Source: UBA11855 sp964591705 (GTDB taxonomy: Archaea; Thermoproteota; Bathyarchaeia; Bathyarchaeales; Bathycorpusculaceae). From it: 19,909 nucleotides of DNA. The notes beneath the pieces were generated by a model that was given only the letters and a program-made list of their open reading frames with translations, was not told the origin of the DNA and made no database searches. Location: NCBI GenBank assembly GCA_964591705.1, contig CAZQCX010000029.1, positions 1-19,909 of the forward strand, read 5' to 3'. Positions within the stretch are counted from its first letter, which is position 1. Each line of letters starts with the position of its first letter. Positions 6,495 through 14,243 of the stretch are shown here, one piece after another. Position numbers and translations under genes: made by a program.

Positions 6495-7862
6495 GTGCAC
6501 GATCTCTGCAGAATGCTCACCGAGCACTTCCTGAAGTACTCATGGACCTCTGTGAGAATGCTGGTTGAAAGAGTAATGCGCATTCCGCCTGAGACAAAAA
6601 ACCTAAAAGTAACTCTGTTTCGCTTCCATGAATCCCGAAAAACAACAGAATCATTCGAAAGCAGCCATTTCTTCCTTCGCGGATCAGTTGAATACACGAA
6701 TCCTCAACTGACTGTTGAGGAATTGCAGGGAGTAATTGGCGCTCGTTTACTCGAAGTTTCTGCAAATTACTTCTCGGAGTTTGGTCTGCGGCAACCAGAA
6801 GAAAGAGATGTAGCTGAAATCTGTGAACGGTTGAAGAAGCCCGCGCGGGGGCGCATCGTTGCGTTTTTGCTGAACACTGATGATACCGAGCCAGACAGGT
6901 ACTCTATGAACCCGTTAAAGGAGTCGCTCGTCTCAACGGGTCAAAGCGCCTTCCCAGCAGCCATTGTGAAAACAGAGGACCTCAGGGTAGACCAAGACTT
7001 CGCGAGAAGATACGAAGGCACCCTGATATGTCAAGGCGAAAAAGAACTCATTGAAGCCCATCTGGCAAAATCGAACGGGTCATATCTTGATCTTGTAGAT
7101 TCCGTCAAATACGCCCAATTGGAAAGACTCTCCACAGAATTCGGGATGGATTTATCACTTCATGCTTTGCGCTTGCCTCTGACAGCCTTGAAAGAGGAGC
7201 CTAAACTAGGGCTATTACACCATATAATCAGAGAAACTCATAGAGACTTGGAAACAATACGACAAGCATATGATTGCATGGGCAGAAGCATTACGAAGCG
7301 AACTACACTCTTAACCATACCCCATTCGAAAATCGGATACGGCTCCAAACGCGCGGCAAGGGGAAAACTCCATTTTGACAGCGGAAAGCTGAAAAGCGTT
7401 AGCGTGACGTACAAAACAACAGCGCTCTACCCCAATGCCATTGATCCAAATGCCCCAAGCATCGCAAAAGCCGAAGACAAATTTACTATAAGCGGAAAGA
7501 AGCTTGTAGAATACGATTTCAACGAAACACCCTCATCGCCGCAATTCTTCTTATATTCTCTGAGGTCACCAGAGAACGCAGCCTTGTGGCACGGCGTAGG
7601 AGCGTTTGCAGCACCGCAACTACTCCAAAGCTACGCTAACGCACGCGAAGCTTGCAGCAGAGATGGAATGATCAGAGGTCTGCAAGATTATGGAGTTAAA
7701 GTGCAACCCCACATGCATTTCAATCTGTCACCCGAGGGAATGTGGGTTCATCCAATTCACCGCAACATAGACGCAAGCGTTGGATGTGTAGCGAATCTAA
7801 TTGAGCTGGCGAAGATGGGATTGAAGATTGAGCATCTTCCAAGGTTCGAGCTGCAAAGGTGA
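6495..7862 (+). CDS. Unrecognised 455-aa soluble protein in acetyltransferase/metallopeptidase operon
   Basis: I do not recognise the family. It is soluble, with no signal peptide or membrane span. An alpha/beta N-terminal part (to about 230) includes basic and acidic helices. A middle region carries many K and R residues around 265-310. The C-terminal third is conserved-looking, with L-W-H-G-V-G near 373, then P-H-M-H-F-N and M-W-V-H-P-I-H-R-N near 412-430, and a single Cys in V-G-C-V-A-N. The clustered His residues could bind a metal, but this is speculation. GTG at 6495 follows a GAGGTTGA with longer than usual spacing; an in-frame ATG at 6513 is an alternative. The stop TGA is part of the ribosome-binding site of the next gene, so the two are translationally coupled. 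Confidence 0.8.
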   Translation: MHDLCRMLTEHFLKYSWTSVRMLVERVMRIPPETKNLKVTLFRFHESRKTTESFESSHFFLRGSVEYTNPQLTVEELQGVIGARLLEVSANYFSEFGLRQPEERDVAEICERLKKPARGRIVAFLLNTDDTEPDRYSMNPLKESLVSTGQSAFPAAIVKTEDLRVDQDFARRYEGTLICQGEKELIEAHLAKSNGSYLDLVDSVKYAQLERLSTEFGMDLSLHALRLPLTALKEEPKLGLLHHIIRETHRDLETIRQAYDCMGRSITKRTTLLTIPHSKIGYGSKRAARGKLHFDSGKLKSVSVTYKTTALYPNAIDPNAPSIAKAEDKFTISGKKLVEYDFNETPSSPQFFLYSLRSPENAALWHGVGAFAAPQLLQSYANAREACSRDGMIRGLQDYGVKVQPHMHFNLSPEGMWVHPIHRNIDASVGCVANLIELAKMGLKIEHLPRFELQR

Positions 7863-7872
7863 GTGAATAACC

Positions 7873-8403
7873 GTGAACTTGGAGGTATTGCTTGAAGATA
7901 CCGCATTCACCATCCTCAGGGTATTGAGAAAATTCCACTTGAGAAGGCTTATGCAAATTGGCACAACCCGCAGGTTTACTGACTACTTCAAGGGTTTCGA
8001 GAATACAAAGGCTGTCAGAGGCATATTTGGAGATGACACCGAAAAAGTTCTGAACAACCTAAAAGTGGATTTCATGGGGTTCGGCTACATGGGAGTGGAT
8101 AATGATACAGGTCACCTTCTAGTCAACGCTAGATACCTCAAGAACGGCGACAGAATCGACATCTATCTTGATGTCATCCACGAACTCTGTCATGTCAAAC
8201 AATGGCTGGAAGGAAGAGAACTCTTCGACAACAAATACGGTTATGTGGACAGACCGACGGAAGTCGAGGCATACAGATACACTATCCAAGAGGCGAAACG
8301 CATAGGGCTCAGCGACGAAAGGATCTTGGATTATCTTCACACTGAATGGATAAGTAGCGCGGAACTTCAACAGCTAGCGAGAAACTTGGGCATGCCGAAT
8401 TGA
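7873..8403 (+). CDS. Small HExxH metallopeptidase-like protein
   Basis: 176 aa. H103-E-L-C-H107 is an HExxH zinc site, and T-E-V-E132-A-Y-R-Y-T some 25 residues later supplies a glutamate, the usual third ligand in gluzincin-type proteins. The N-terminal 60 residues are helical and basic (L-R-R-L-M, T-R-R-F), and no signal peptide or membrane span is present, so it should act in the cytoplasm. Small HExxH proteins include ImmA/IrrE and SprT-like regulators, but the surrounding residues do not let me assign either. GTG at 7873 follows AAGGTGAG at 7856-7863, which overlaps the previous stop codon, so it is probably made together with the 455-aa protein. Convergent with the glycosyltransferase gene, 12 bp apart. 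Confidence 0.85.
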   Translation: MNLEVLLEDTAFTILRVLRKFHLRRLMQIGTTRRFTDYFKGFENTKAVRGIFGDDTEKVLNNLKVDFMGFGYMGVDNDTGHLLVNARYLKNGDRIDIYLDVIHELCHVKQWLEGRELFDNKYGYVDRPTEVEAYRYTIQEAKRIGLSDERILDYLHTEWISSAELQQLARNLGMPN

Positions 8404-8415
8404 GTCAGTAAACAA

Positions 8416-9606
8416 CTAGACAATAGCTTTGGCTTCTCTGTAGACCTCAACCATCTTGTGGGCGCAAACATCCCAAGAAAGACTACCTGAAACGAATTCC
8501 CTTCCTTTCTGACCCATTTTTTCTCGTAAAGCGCTGTTTGAAAGCAACCTCAGAAGCGCGTCGGCAAGGCTTTGACTGTTCACCTCAGTCAGCAGTCCTG
8601 TCTCTTTTTCCTGCAATGCTTCGCGAATGCCGCCTGTGTTGAAAGCCACTACGGGTTTTCCCGAGGCTTGAGCCTCGAGCAATGAGATGCCTTGACCCTC
8701 CTGGATTGAGGGCAAAACAAAGATGTCAGCGCAGTTGTAGAATGCAGGAAGCTGTTCCTCCCTCGCATCTCCAGCAAAAAGGAAGTTCTCTGACAAGTTG
8801 GCCGATTTTGTCTGGCTAATCAAGCTGTTTTTCAAGGGACCATCGCCAACAATTATGAAAACGGTGTCTTCACACTCTCTGACGACAGCCTTTGCAGCTT
8901 CAACCAAATATGGCAATCCTTTCCTAGGGATTAACCTGCCAACGAAAAGAACGAGTCGCTTGTCGTTTACACCAAGCCATTGTTTCAGGGGCTCCACGCA
9001 TTCAGCTGGCTTGAACCTCTCTGTGTCAACACCGTTTGGGACAATGCGCACTTTTGATTTGTTAACATCATAGAGGTGACAAAGCTTTTCGCGGGAGTAC
9101 TCACTGATCGTCACTACAAGATCGGCGTTCTTGGCACATTCAGCTTCCAACTTGGACAAGCGCCACATCAAAAGATTCGCGAGTTTCCCTCGCACCGAAA
9201 GAGAGCCAACACGCAAAGCTTGAAAATACTCATCTGCCAACACTCCGTGGACTGTTTGAATGAATGGTTTCCTCCAGTTTCTCTTTCTAAGGGCTCTCTG
9301 AACGCCGTAGCCGCTGACCGCATGAGCCTCAAACAAGTCTGCCTCGATCCCTTCAACAGCTCCCGAAATTGAATGGTTGAAAAACCAGTTATCAATTGGG
9401 AAAAGGCTGTCAGTGGAAAAACAAGGAACCAGACTGACGCCATCTGTCTTTGCTGGTTTGACAAACCCTGCCTTCGTACCGCTGTAGACCGTGGTCTGAA
9501 TCTCGTTACCGAGCCGTTTAGCAATCTCGATAATCCGCCGCTCGATTCCTCCAAAGTATAGGTGAGGTGGTTGGGTATTGAAAGCGGCTAAGCGGAATTT
9601 CGTCAT
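8416..9606 (-). CDS. GT4-family glycosyltransferase
   Basis: 396 aa with the two-Rossmann GT-B layout. Seen: an N-terminal acceptor loop (G-G-I-E-R-R) near residues 19-24, the start of the sugar-nucleotide domain at V-G-R-L-I-P-R-K-G near 220, I-V-G-D-G-P-L near 252, and the E-x7-E signature in E-G-Q-G-I-S-L-L-E-A-Q near 306-316, followed by S-G-K-P-V-V-A. These enzymes transfer sugars from nucleotide or lipid donors with retention of configuration. Likely outcomes are glycolipids, S-layer glycans or exopolysaccharide. No partner glycan genes are next to it, so the product is open. GAGG precedes the ATG at 9606 at good spacing. It stands alone, divergent from the IleRS gene. Confidence 0.93.
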   Translation of the reverse strand: MTKFRLAAFNTQPPHLYFGGIERRIIEIAKRLGNEIQTTVYSGTKAGFVKPAKTDGVSLVPCFSTDSLFPIDNWFFNHSISGAVEGIEADLFEAHAVSGYGVQRALRKRNWRKPFIQTVHGVLADEYFQALRVGSLSVRGKLANLLMWRLSKLEAECAKNADLVVTISEYSREKLCHLYDVNKSKVRIVPNGVDTERFKPAECVEPLKQWLGVNDKRLVLFVGRLIPRKGLPYLVEAAKAVVRECEDTVFIIVGDGPLKNSLISQTKSANLSENFLFAGDAREEQLPAFYNCADIFVLPSIQEGQGISLLEAQASGKPVVAFNTGGIREALQEKETGLLTEVNSQSLADALLRLLSNSALREKMGQKGREFVSGSLSWDVCAHKMVEVYREAKAIV

Positions 9607-9726
9607 GCTGCTGCCTCAGATAGCTTGACAGCATAGGTTTAGACCATCCTTAAGATATGTTTAACTATAGTCAGACCTCGCGAGCTATCACAGAAAAGAA
9701 CAGTAACTAAACGTGTTGGTTAACGC

Positions 9727-9735
9727 TTTTATATA
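9727..9735 (+). promoter_or_regulatory. TATA box of the ileS gene
   Basis: TTTTATATA is a strong archaeal TATA box. Transcription 22-27 nt downstream would begin at about 9755-9760 and leave a 12-17 nt leader, just enough to hold the weak GGTG (9754-9757) before the GTG at 9772. No other gene lies between it and ileS. Confidence 0.7.
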
Positions 9736-9771
9736 CTATTCATGTGTAATTGCGGTGTGCTGGTATAACAC

Positions 9772-12700
9772 GTGACCGAAAAAGCTAGCGACGACCGAGA
9801 TTTTGGATTAACTATAGATTACTGCCCCATGGAACTCGAGAGACAAGTTCGACAATTCTGGGAAAAGAACAGAATACGCGAAAAAATGGAGCAGCTAGAA
9901 GAAACGAGCAAGGGCATACTGGGCTACGTTGAGGGACCCCCCACACTGAACGGCATTCCACATATCGGTCACGCCAGAGGCCGCGTAATGAAGGATATAC
10001 GCTACCGCTGGAAAACAATGCAGGGCTATTACATGCCCTTCTGGGCTGGCTGGGATTGCCAAGGCTTACCTGTGGAGTTGGAGGTTGAGAAACTCCTAGG
10101 AGTGAAAAACAAGCGTCAACTTCTTGAACAAGTAGGCGAAGAACGCTTCATCAATGAATGCAAAAAGGTAATAATGAAGTATCATCGCGAATGGGTTGAG
10201 GCGGACAAAGGCTTAGGAATTTTCATAAATCAAGACAAAGCCTATTGGACCTACCTTGACGATTACATTGAACGTGAATGGCAGTACCTGAAAAGCGCTT
10301 GGGATCAAAACCTGCTTGAGGAAGGTCACTACGTCGTTGCTTACTGTCCTGGCTGTCAGACTTCCCTCAGCAGCGCAGAAGTTGGATACGAAGGTTCATA
10401 CAAAGAGGTAGAGGACCCATCACTTTACTTCAAATTCAAGATTTCCGGGACCCAAAACGAATTCTTCCTCGTTTGGACCACCATGCCATTCACGATTGCA
10501 ACTGATACTATGCTTGCGGTTCGCCCGGACGCGCAATACACGAAAGTGAAGGTGGGCGATGAAATCTGGGTGATGGCACAACAACGCGTTGAGCCTCTCA
10601 TGCGAGAACTTGAAATTGCGAAATACGAAACACTCACCACAGTCCTCGGAAAAGAGTTAGAAGGCGCTAGATATGACTTTCCGCTCAAAGACCTTATACC
10701 GAAAATGATTGAGCTTGAATCGAAACATCCGCTTGTTCATGCAGTTATCGGAGAGGGGTTTGTAGATATAGAAACTGCAACGGGTGTAGTACACCTCTCA
10801 CCTGGCAACGGGGAAGAAGACTTTTGGGCAGCCCAAAGACGAGGGGTGCCAATATTCGCACCGTTCGATGATGAAGCCAAGTTCACCAAAGATGCGGGCA
10901 TATTCAGTGGCGTATTTGCGCGAGACGCAGACAATCTTGTCGTTGAAGAACTTCGAAACAGAAATGCACTTGTCCAAGTCAAGAAGGTGAAACACGAATA
11001 CCCGACATGTTGGCGGTCACATCACAAGCTTGTTTGGCTGGCTAGGAAAGAGTACTTTCTCAGAACTGACAAGATAAACAGCAAAATTCTGGAAGCCGCA
11101 GAAAAGATTGAGTATTTCTTCGAAGAGCCGAAAAACCGATTTCTCGCTTTTCTGAAGGAAGGCAAGCCATGGTGTATCAGCAGGGAGCGCATTTGGGGCA
11201 CTCCATTGCCCGTCTGGACCTGTGAAACCTGCGGAAGCAAGAGAGTAATCTCCAGCAAGAACGCCCTAGTTGAAAGTGCACGCGAGAAAGTCCCAGAGGA
11301 CTTCGAATTGCACAAGCCTTGGGTGGACCGGCTCACGTTGGTATGCGAGAGATGCCAAGGAGTAATGCGAAGGGAAAACTATGTGCTGGATACATGGCAC
11401 AACAGCGGTGCTTCTCCATACGCAAGATTCTCGAATAGCGACTACGAAAGATTTGTACCCACGAGTTTCCTCACTGAAGGCATCGACCAAACTCGTGGCT
11501 GGGCAAACTCGCTACTCCTCGAACATGTTATACTGAGCGAGAAGCCGGAAGGACCCTACCGAACATTTCTGTTCCAAGGGTTGACTCAAGACGCAAAGGG
11601 CAGAAAAATGAGCAAGAGCCTTGGTAACGTAGTGGAAACAAACAAGCTTCTCGAAAAGAACTCGGCAGACCTATGCAGATTCTACATGATGCGGAAATGT
11701 TCTCCGATAGACTTCATGAACTTTGACATGCAGGAGCTTAATCGCCGCAGTTATCAAGTATTATCGACGCTCTATCATCTGAACAGGTTCTTCTTTGAAA
11801 ATGCCGAGTTTGACGGTTACAAGCCAGTGAAGAAGCAGCTTCTGGCTGAAAACCTCGAGAGATTACAGTCGCCAGATATTTGGTTGCTCTCAAAACTGCA
11901 ACATGCTATTACGGATTGCACGGAGAAACTTGAAGAATGCGAATTCAACAATGCACTCGCCGTTCTGGAAGATTTTGTAATTGAGACGCTAAGCCGACTT
12001 TACGTGCCTATGATACGAAAGGAACTCTGGACTGACGACCCAACCACGCTCGGCAGGAGAACGGACATTTACGAAATCCTGCATTATGCACTTAAAACCG
12101 TGACTCTGCTCTTCAATCCGATAACACCGTTTCTCAGCGAAGCACTTTTTCAGAGAGTTCTCAGGAAACTGGACGACAAACTTCCAGAATCCGTCAACCT
12201 CTGCAGTTGGCCCGAAGTAGACATCAGACTGAGGAACGAAAGAATGGAATCAGACTTTGAGGATCTTTTCAGATGCGTTTCACTGATTAACGCAGCTAGG
12301 CAACATGCAAAACTCAAGAGAAGATGGCCTCTTCGCTCTGTCATCGTTGTAGCGTCGAAAAGCCTAATTGGCTCGCTTAGGAAAGTGGAACCCTTGCTTC
12401 TGGAGTTGGGAAACGTGAAATCGGCGGAATACACTTCACAAGTTCCTGAAAATATTCTTAGAGAAAACTGGATCAGCGCCTCAGAGGACAGACTGGAAGT
12501 ATTCGTAAGTGGACAAAGGGATGACGCGCTTGTTGGTGAAGGAATAATGCGCGACTTGGCGCGTCGTGTACAAGCCCTGAGAAAGGAACTGGGCTTCATG
12601 CCAAGTGACTTCCTCGAAGGGGTTCATATCGCGGAGCTTGAAGAAGAAAGTGTTAGACTCACGCAACCGTATCTCGAGGAGATGGCAAATCTGGTTAGGA

Positions 12701-12798
12701 CCAAAAGAGTCTACTTGCATATGAAAAGAGAGGAACTTAACGCAAGGTGGCACGAGACCGAGCTGGATGGAAAGAAAGTCTTCATCAACATACACTGA
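9772..12798 (+). CDS. ileS: Isoleucyl-tRNA synthetase
   Basis: 1008 aa, normal for archaeal IleRS. It charges tRNA-Ile with isoleucine in the cytoplasm and edits valine. In order: H64-I-G-H67 with the preceding G-P-P-T-L-N-G; G-W-D-C-Q-G-L-P-V-E; a Cys pair in Y-C-P-G-C near 191; the editing (CP1) domain opening with V-W-T-T-M-P-F-T; H-E-Y-P-T-C-W-R; W-C-I-S-R-E-R-I-W-G; a zinc-type Cys pair C-E-T-C followed by C-E-R-C; W542-H-N-S-G; and K612-M-S-K-S616. The anticodon-binding region fills about 690-1000. The IleRS label over ValRS or LeuRS rests on the W-C-I-S-R-E-R-I-W-G and H-x-Y-P-x-C-W-R wording. The usual W-F-D-S-G element reads W-H-N-S-G here, which is unusual. GTG start follows the TATA box at 9727. 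Confidence 0.96.
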   Translation: MTEKASDDRDFGLTIDYCPMELERQVRQFWEKNRIREKMEQLEETSKGILGYVEGPPTLNGIPHIGHARGRVMKDIRYRWKTMQGYYMPFWAGWDCQGLPVELEVEKLLGVKNKRQLLEQVGEERFINECKKVIMKYHREWVEADKGLGIFINQDKAYWTYLDDYIEREWQYLKSAWDQNLLEEGHYVVAYCPGCQTSLSSAEVGYEGSYKEVEDPSLYFKFKISGTQNEFFLVWTTMPFTIATDTMLAVRPDAQYTKVKVGDEIWVMAQQRVEPLMRELEIAKYETLTTVLGKELEGARYDFPLKDLIPKMIELESKHPLVHAVIGEGFVDIETATGVVHLSPGNGEEDFWAAQRRGVPIFAPFDDEAKFTKDAGIFSGVFARDADNLVVEELRNRNALVQVKKVKHEYPTCWRSHHKLVWLARKEYFLRTDKINSKILEAAEKIEYFFEEPKNRFLAFLKEGKPWCISRERIWGTPLPVWTCETCGSKRVISSKNALVESAREKVPEDFELHKPWVDRLTLVCERCQGVMRRENYVLDTWHNSGASPYARFSNSDYERFVPTSFLTEGIDQTRGWANSLLLEHVILSEKPEGPYRTFLFQGLTQDAKGRKMSKSLGNVVETNKLLEKNSADLCRFYMMRKCSPIDFMNFDMQELNRRSYQVLSTLYHLNRFFFENAEFDGYKPVKKQLLAENLERLQSPDIWLLSKLQHAITDCTEKLEECEFNNALAVLEDFVIETLSRLYVPMIRKELWTDDPTTLGRRTDIYEILHYALKTVTLLFNPITPFLSEALFQRVLRKLDDKLPESVNLCSWPEVDIRLRNERMESDFEDLFRCVSLINAARQHAKLKRRWPLRSVIVVASKSLIGSLRKVEPLLLELGNVKSAEYTSQVPENILRENWISASEDRLEVFVSGQRDDALVGEGIMRDLARRVQALRKELGFMPSDFLEGVHIAELEEESVRLTQPYLEEMANLVRTKRVYLHMKREELNARWHETELDGKKVFINIH

Positions 12799-12814
12799 AA
12801 ACGGAGAGGGACAT

Positions 12815-12988
12815 TTGACTGAAAAGAGCGAAGCAAAACACTTTAAATGTCCCTTCTGCCCATGCATCTTTCTCTGCGAATCTGATCTTCAGAAGCATCT
12901 ATCGTGCATGGGAAGAAACAAAGAAGAACATATTGAATGCTACAGAAGAACACATGGGCGAATAGAGCATGGGTACAGCGAAGAATAG
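12815..12988 (+). CDS. Small C2H2-type zinc-finger protein
   Basis: 57 aa from a TTG at 12815. The frame is open to an ATG at 12767, but that lies in the end of ileS. GGAG at 12803-12806 is 8 nt before the TTG and supports the shorter form. The core is C-P-F-C followed twelve residues later by K-H, then a second H ten residues on, a C-x2-C-x12-H-x10-H arrangement close to eukaryotic-style C2H2 fingers. A further Cys lies in each half (P-C-I-F-L-C and L-S-C). Basic and acidic residues flank the finger. Small archaeal proteins of this kind are mostly uncharacterised; nucleic-acid binding is possible. It starts 16 nt after ileS and probably shares its transcript. Confidence 0.78.
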   Translation: MTEKSEAKHFKCPFCPCIFLCESDLQKHLSCMGRNKEEHIECYRRTHGRIEHGYSEE

Positions 12989-13041
12989 TGTGAACCGAAA
13001 CCTCTAAATTCAGTCCCGAAAACCCTCAAAGCGAGGCGGAT

Positions 13042-13118
13042 GGGCCGGTAGATCAGCTGGTATGATCGCCGCCCTCGCACGGCGGAAGTCGGGGGTTCAA
13101 ATCCCCCTCGGTCCACCA
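13042..13118 (+). tRNA. tRNA-Ala(CGC), CCA encoded
   Basis: Acceptor GGGCCGG (13042-13048) pairs with TCGGTCC (13108-13114). It includes G3·U70 (13044 with 13112), the alanine identity pair. D-stem GATC (13051-13054)/GATC (13064-13067), G26 at 13068, anticodon stem CCGCC/GGCGG (13069-13073/13081-13085), loop C-T-CGC-A-C gives anticodon CGC. The T-arm GGGGG-TTCAAAT-CCCCC is perfect. Discriminator A13115 and CCA 13116-13118 are encoded. There is no intron. G26 makes it a plausible substrate for the Trm1 encoded at 15804-17030. Confidence 0.97.
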
Positions 13119-13189
13119 TCTTTGACAGGCAACAACAAAGCTGAAAAGTAAATCAGTGTGTATTACTCTTTAGCTCGTGGTGGTTTGTT

Positions 13190-13738
13190 TTGACACTGGG
13201 ATGCTTCATAGCTACCAAGGAAATTCTGGTAGACGCAGTTGGATGGAGCAGCCTCTTGCTCGGAGTTGTCGTAGGTGCCCTGAAACCTCCACACCCCATG
13301 TTAATGGAGCGCAGAATACCAACTTCGTCGTTTCAACCTCCAGGCTTCCAGAAAAAGAAATACTTTGAGGATTCAGTAAAGATAGCCGACGAAATAGTCA
13401 GAGTCATGAAGCCAGATAACTCAACTTGCTTCAGGGTTTCTTCAGAATATGTTCTCTCAGAACTTCGAGTTGATCTTGCGAATCGGGGTTTCAATGTTCA
13501 GAAGGTCGAGCCTTCTGCGGAGCTGAGGAGCATGGTTGAACGGGGCTATATTCGCTGGTGTAGTGAAGTTGGAGTTCCTGAGGAGATATTGAGGGATAAG
13601 AAGCGGTTTTGGGGCTTCTTGGAATGGGTTGCTGAAAATCCCCGTCTTAGAGAAGGACTCGTCAAAACAGGGTGGGCAAGCTGGCAGAGAAAGTGGCGTG
13701 AGGAAATATACGCCAAACCTTTGAAGCTGAGTGGCTGA
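13190..13738 (+). CDS. Conserved-looking 182-aa protein, function unknown
   Basis: I do not recognise it with confidence. A TTG start at 13190 follows GTGG repeats at 13177-13183 that can act as a weak ribosome-binding site; no better in-frame start exists upstream. The N-terminal part reads E-I-L-V-D-A-V-G-W-S-S-L-L-L-G-V-V-V-G-A, a strand-turn-strand with an Asp on the first strand, reminiscent of RNase-H-like folds. It is followed by a basic E-R-R-I-P region, a helix-rich middle with conserved-looking D and E residues, and a Trp-rich C-terminus (F-W-G-F-L-E-W, G-W-A-S-W-Q-R-K-W). There is no signal peptide or membrane span. It lies just after tRNA-Ala and before a small minus-strand zinc protein. 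An RNase-H-like nuclease is a guess only. Confidence 0.68.
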   Translation: MTLGCFIATKEILVDAVGWSSLLLGVVVGALKPPHPMLMERRIPTSSFQPPGFQKKKYFEDSVKIADEIVRVMKPDNSTCFRVSSEYVLSELRVDLANRGFNVQKVEPSAELRSMVERGYIRWCSEVGVPEEILRDKKRFWGFLEWVAENPRLREGLVKTGWASWQRKWREEIYAKPLKLSG

Positions 13739-13791
13739 GGCTAACTCGCTCTGCCACTTGCTCAGCAAGGTACGAGGGAGAGAAATATTTT

Positions 13792-13959
13792 CTAGTTCAG
13801 TTTCTTAATTTCAAGAGTTAGCGTCTTGTGGCAGTTGCTGCACCTTGTCACGTTCAGCTCAAACCCATTCAGTATGTCAAAACGCGTCTGGGTGTATTGC
13901 CTCTGTCTCGCATGTTCACAGGTCAGTTGACTAAGCTTGGTTAACCGTTCCTTCTGCAT
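13792..13959 (-). CDS. Small 55-aa zinc-ribbon-like protein
   Basis: A short reading frame on the minus strand encodes 55 aa between two larger genes. Seen: C14-E-H16 near the N-terminus and C40-S-N-C43-H-K-T near the C-terminus, a pattern able to hold one zinc. The rest is basic and polar (K-E-R-L-T-K-L, A-R-Q-R-Q-Y). The ATG lies directly behind a GGGGAAGGAG tract with no spacer. An in-frame TTG four codons earlier is possible but lacks its own ribosome-binding site. Convergent with the 182-aa gene, 53 bp apart. Function unknown; a nucleic-acid or ribosome-associated zinc protein would fit the size. The remaining bases up to 14243 hold no gene I can support. Confidence 0.62.
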   Translation of the reverse strand: MQKERLTKLSQLTCEHARQRQYTQTRFDILNGFELNVTRCSNCHKTLTLEIKKLN

Positions 13960-14202
13960 CTCCTTCCCCAAGGAGATTCTAGCTCACATGCTTAGATAAC
14001 CCTTATGGAAGAATCTTCTATTGTAGAAGTCTCTTTGAAGTGAATGCTGAACCCATAACTTGAAAAGGGCTTCGTGTATTGCTGCAAGTTTCCAGCTAAG
14101 TCAAATATCGAGGACCCTTGCGTACCGCAACATGTAAATTGGCGAAACCTAGTCAAGGGTTTCTAGAATGGTACTTGGCTCTTCGAGTTATGGAGACAAT
14201 TG

Positions 14203-14238
14203 GCTTCATTACCCCGACAGCTAATTGGGAAATGAAGC
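14203..14238. other. Near-perfect hairpin just past the HAD gene stop
   Basis: GCTTCATT (14203-14210) pairs with AATGAAGC (14231-14238). After an A·A mismatch, CCC (14212-14214) pairs with GGG (14227-14229), leaving a 12-nt loop. It begins 6 bp beyond the minus-strand HAD stop codon. There is no T-run after it on that strand, so it is better read as a transcript 3'-end structure than as a typical archaeal terminator. Confidence 0.4.
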
Positions 14239-14243
14239 AGACA

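Noticed and set aside
9168..9554. Alternative reading frames of 98-149 codons inside the glycosyltransferase and ileS genes.
   Set aside because: They overlap strongly supported genes, have low-complexity or Ser/Arg-rich shadows and show no motifs.
14015..14029. CTTCTA/TAGAAG hairpin as a terminator or RNA gene.
   Set aside because: Six pairs with a three-base loop, no T-run and no neighbouring gene end; too weak to call.
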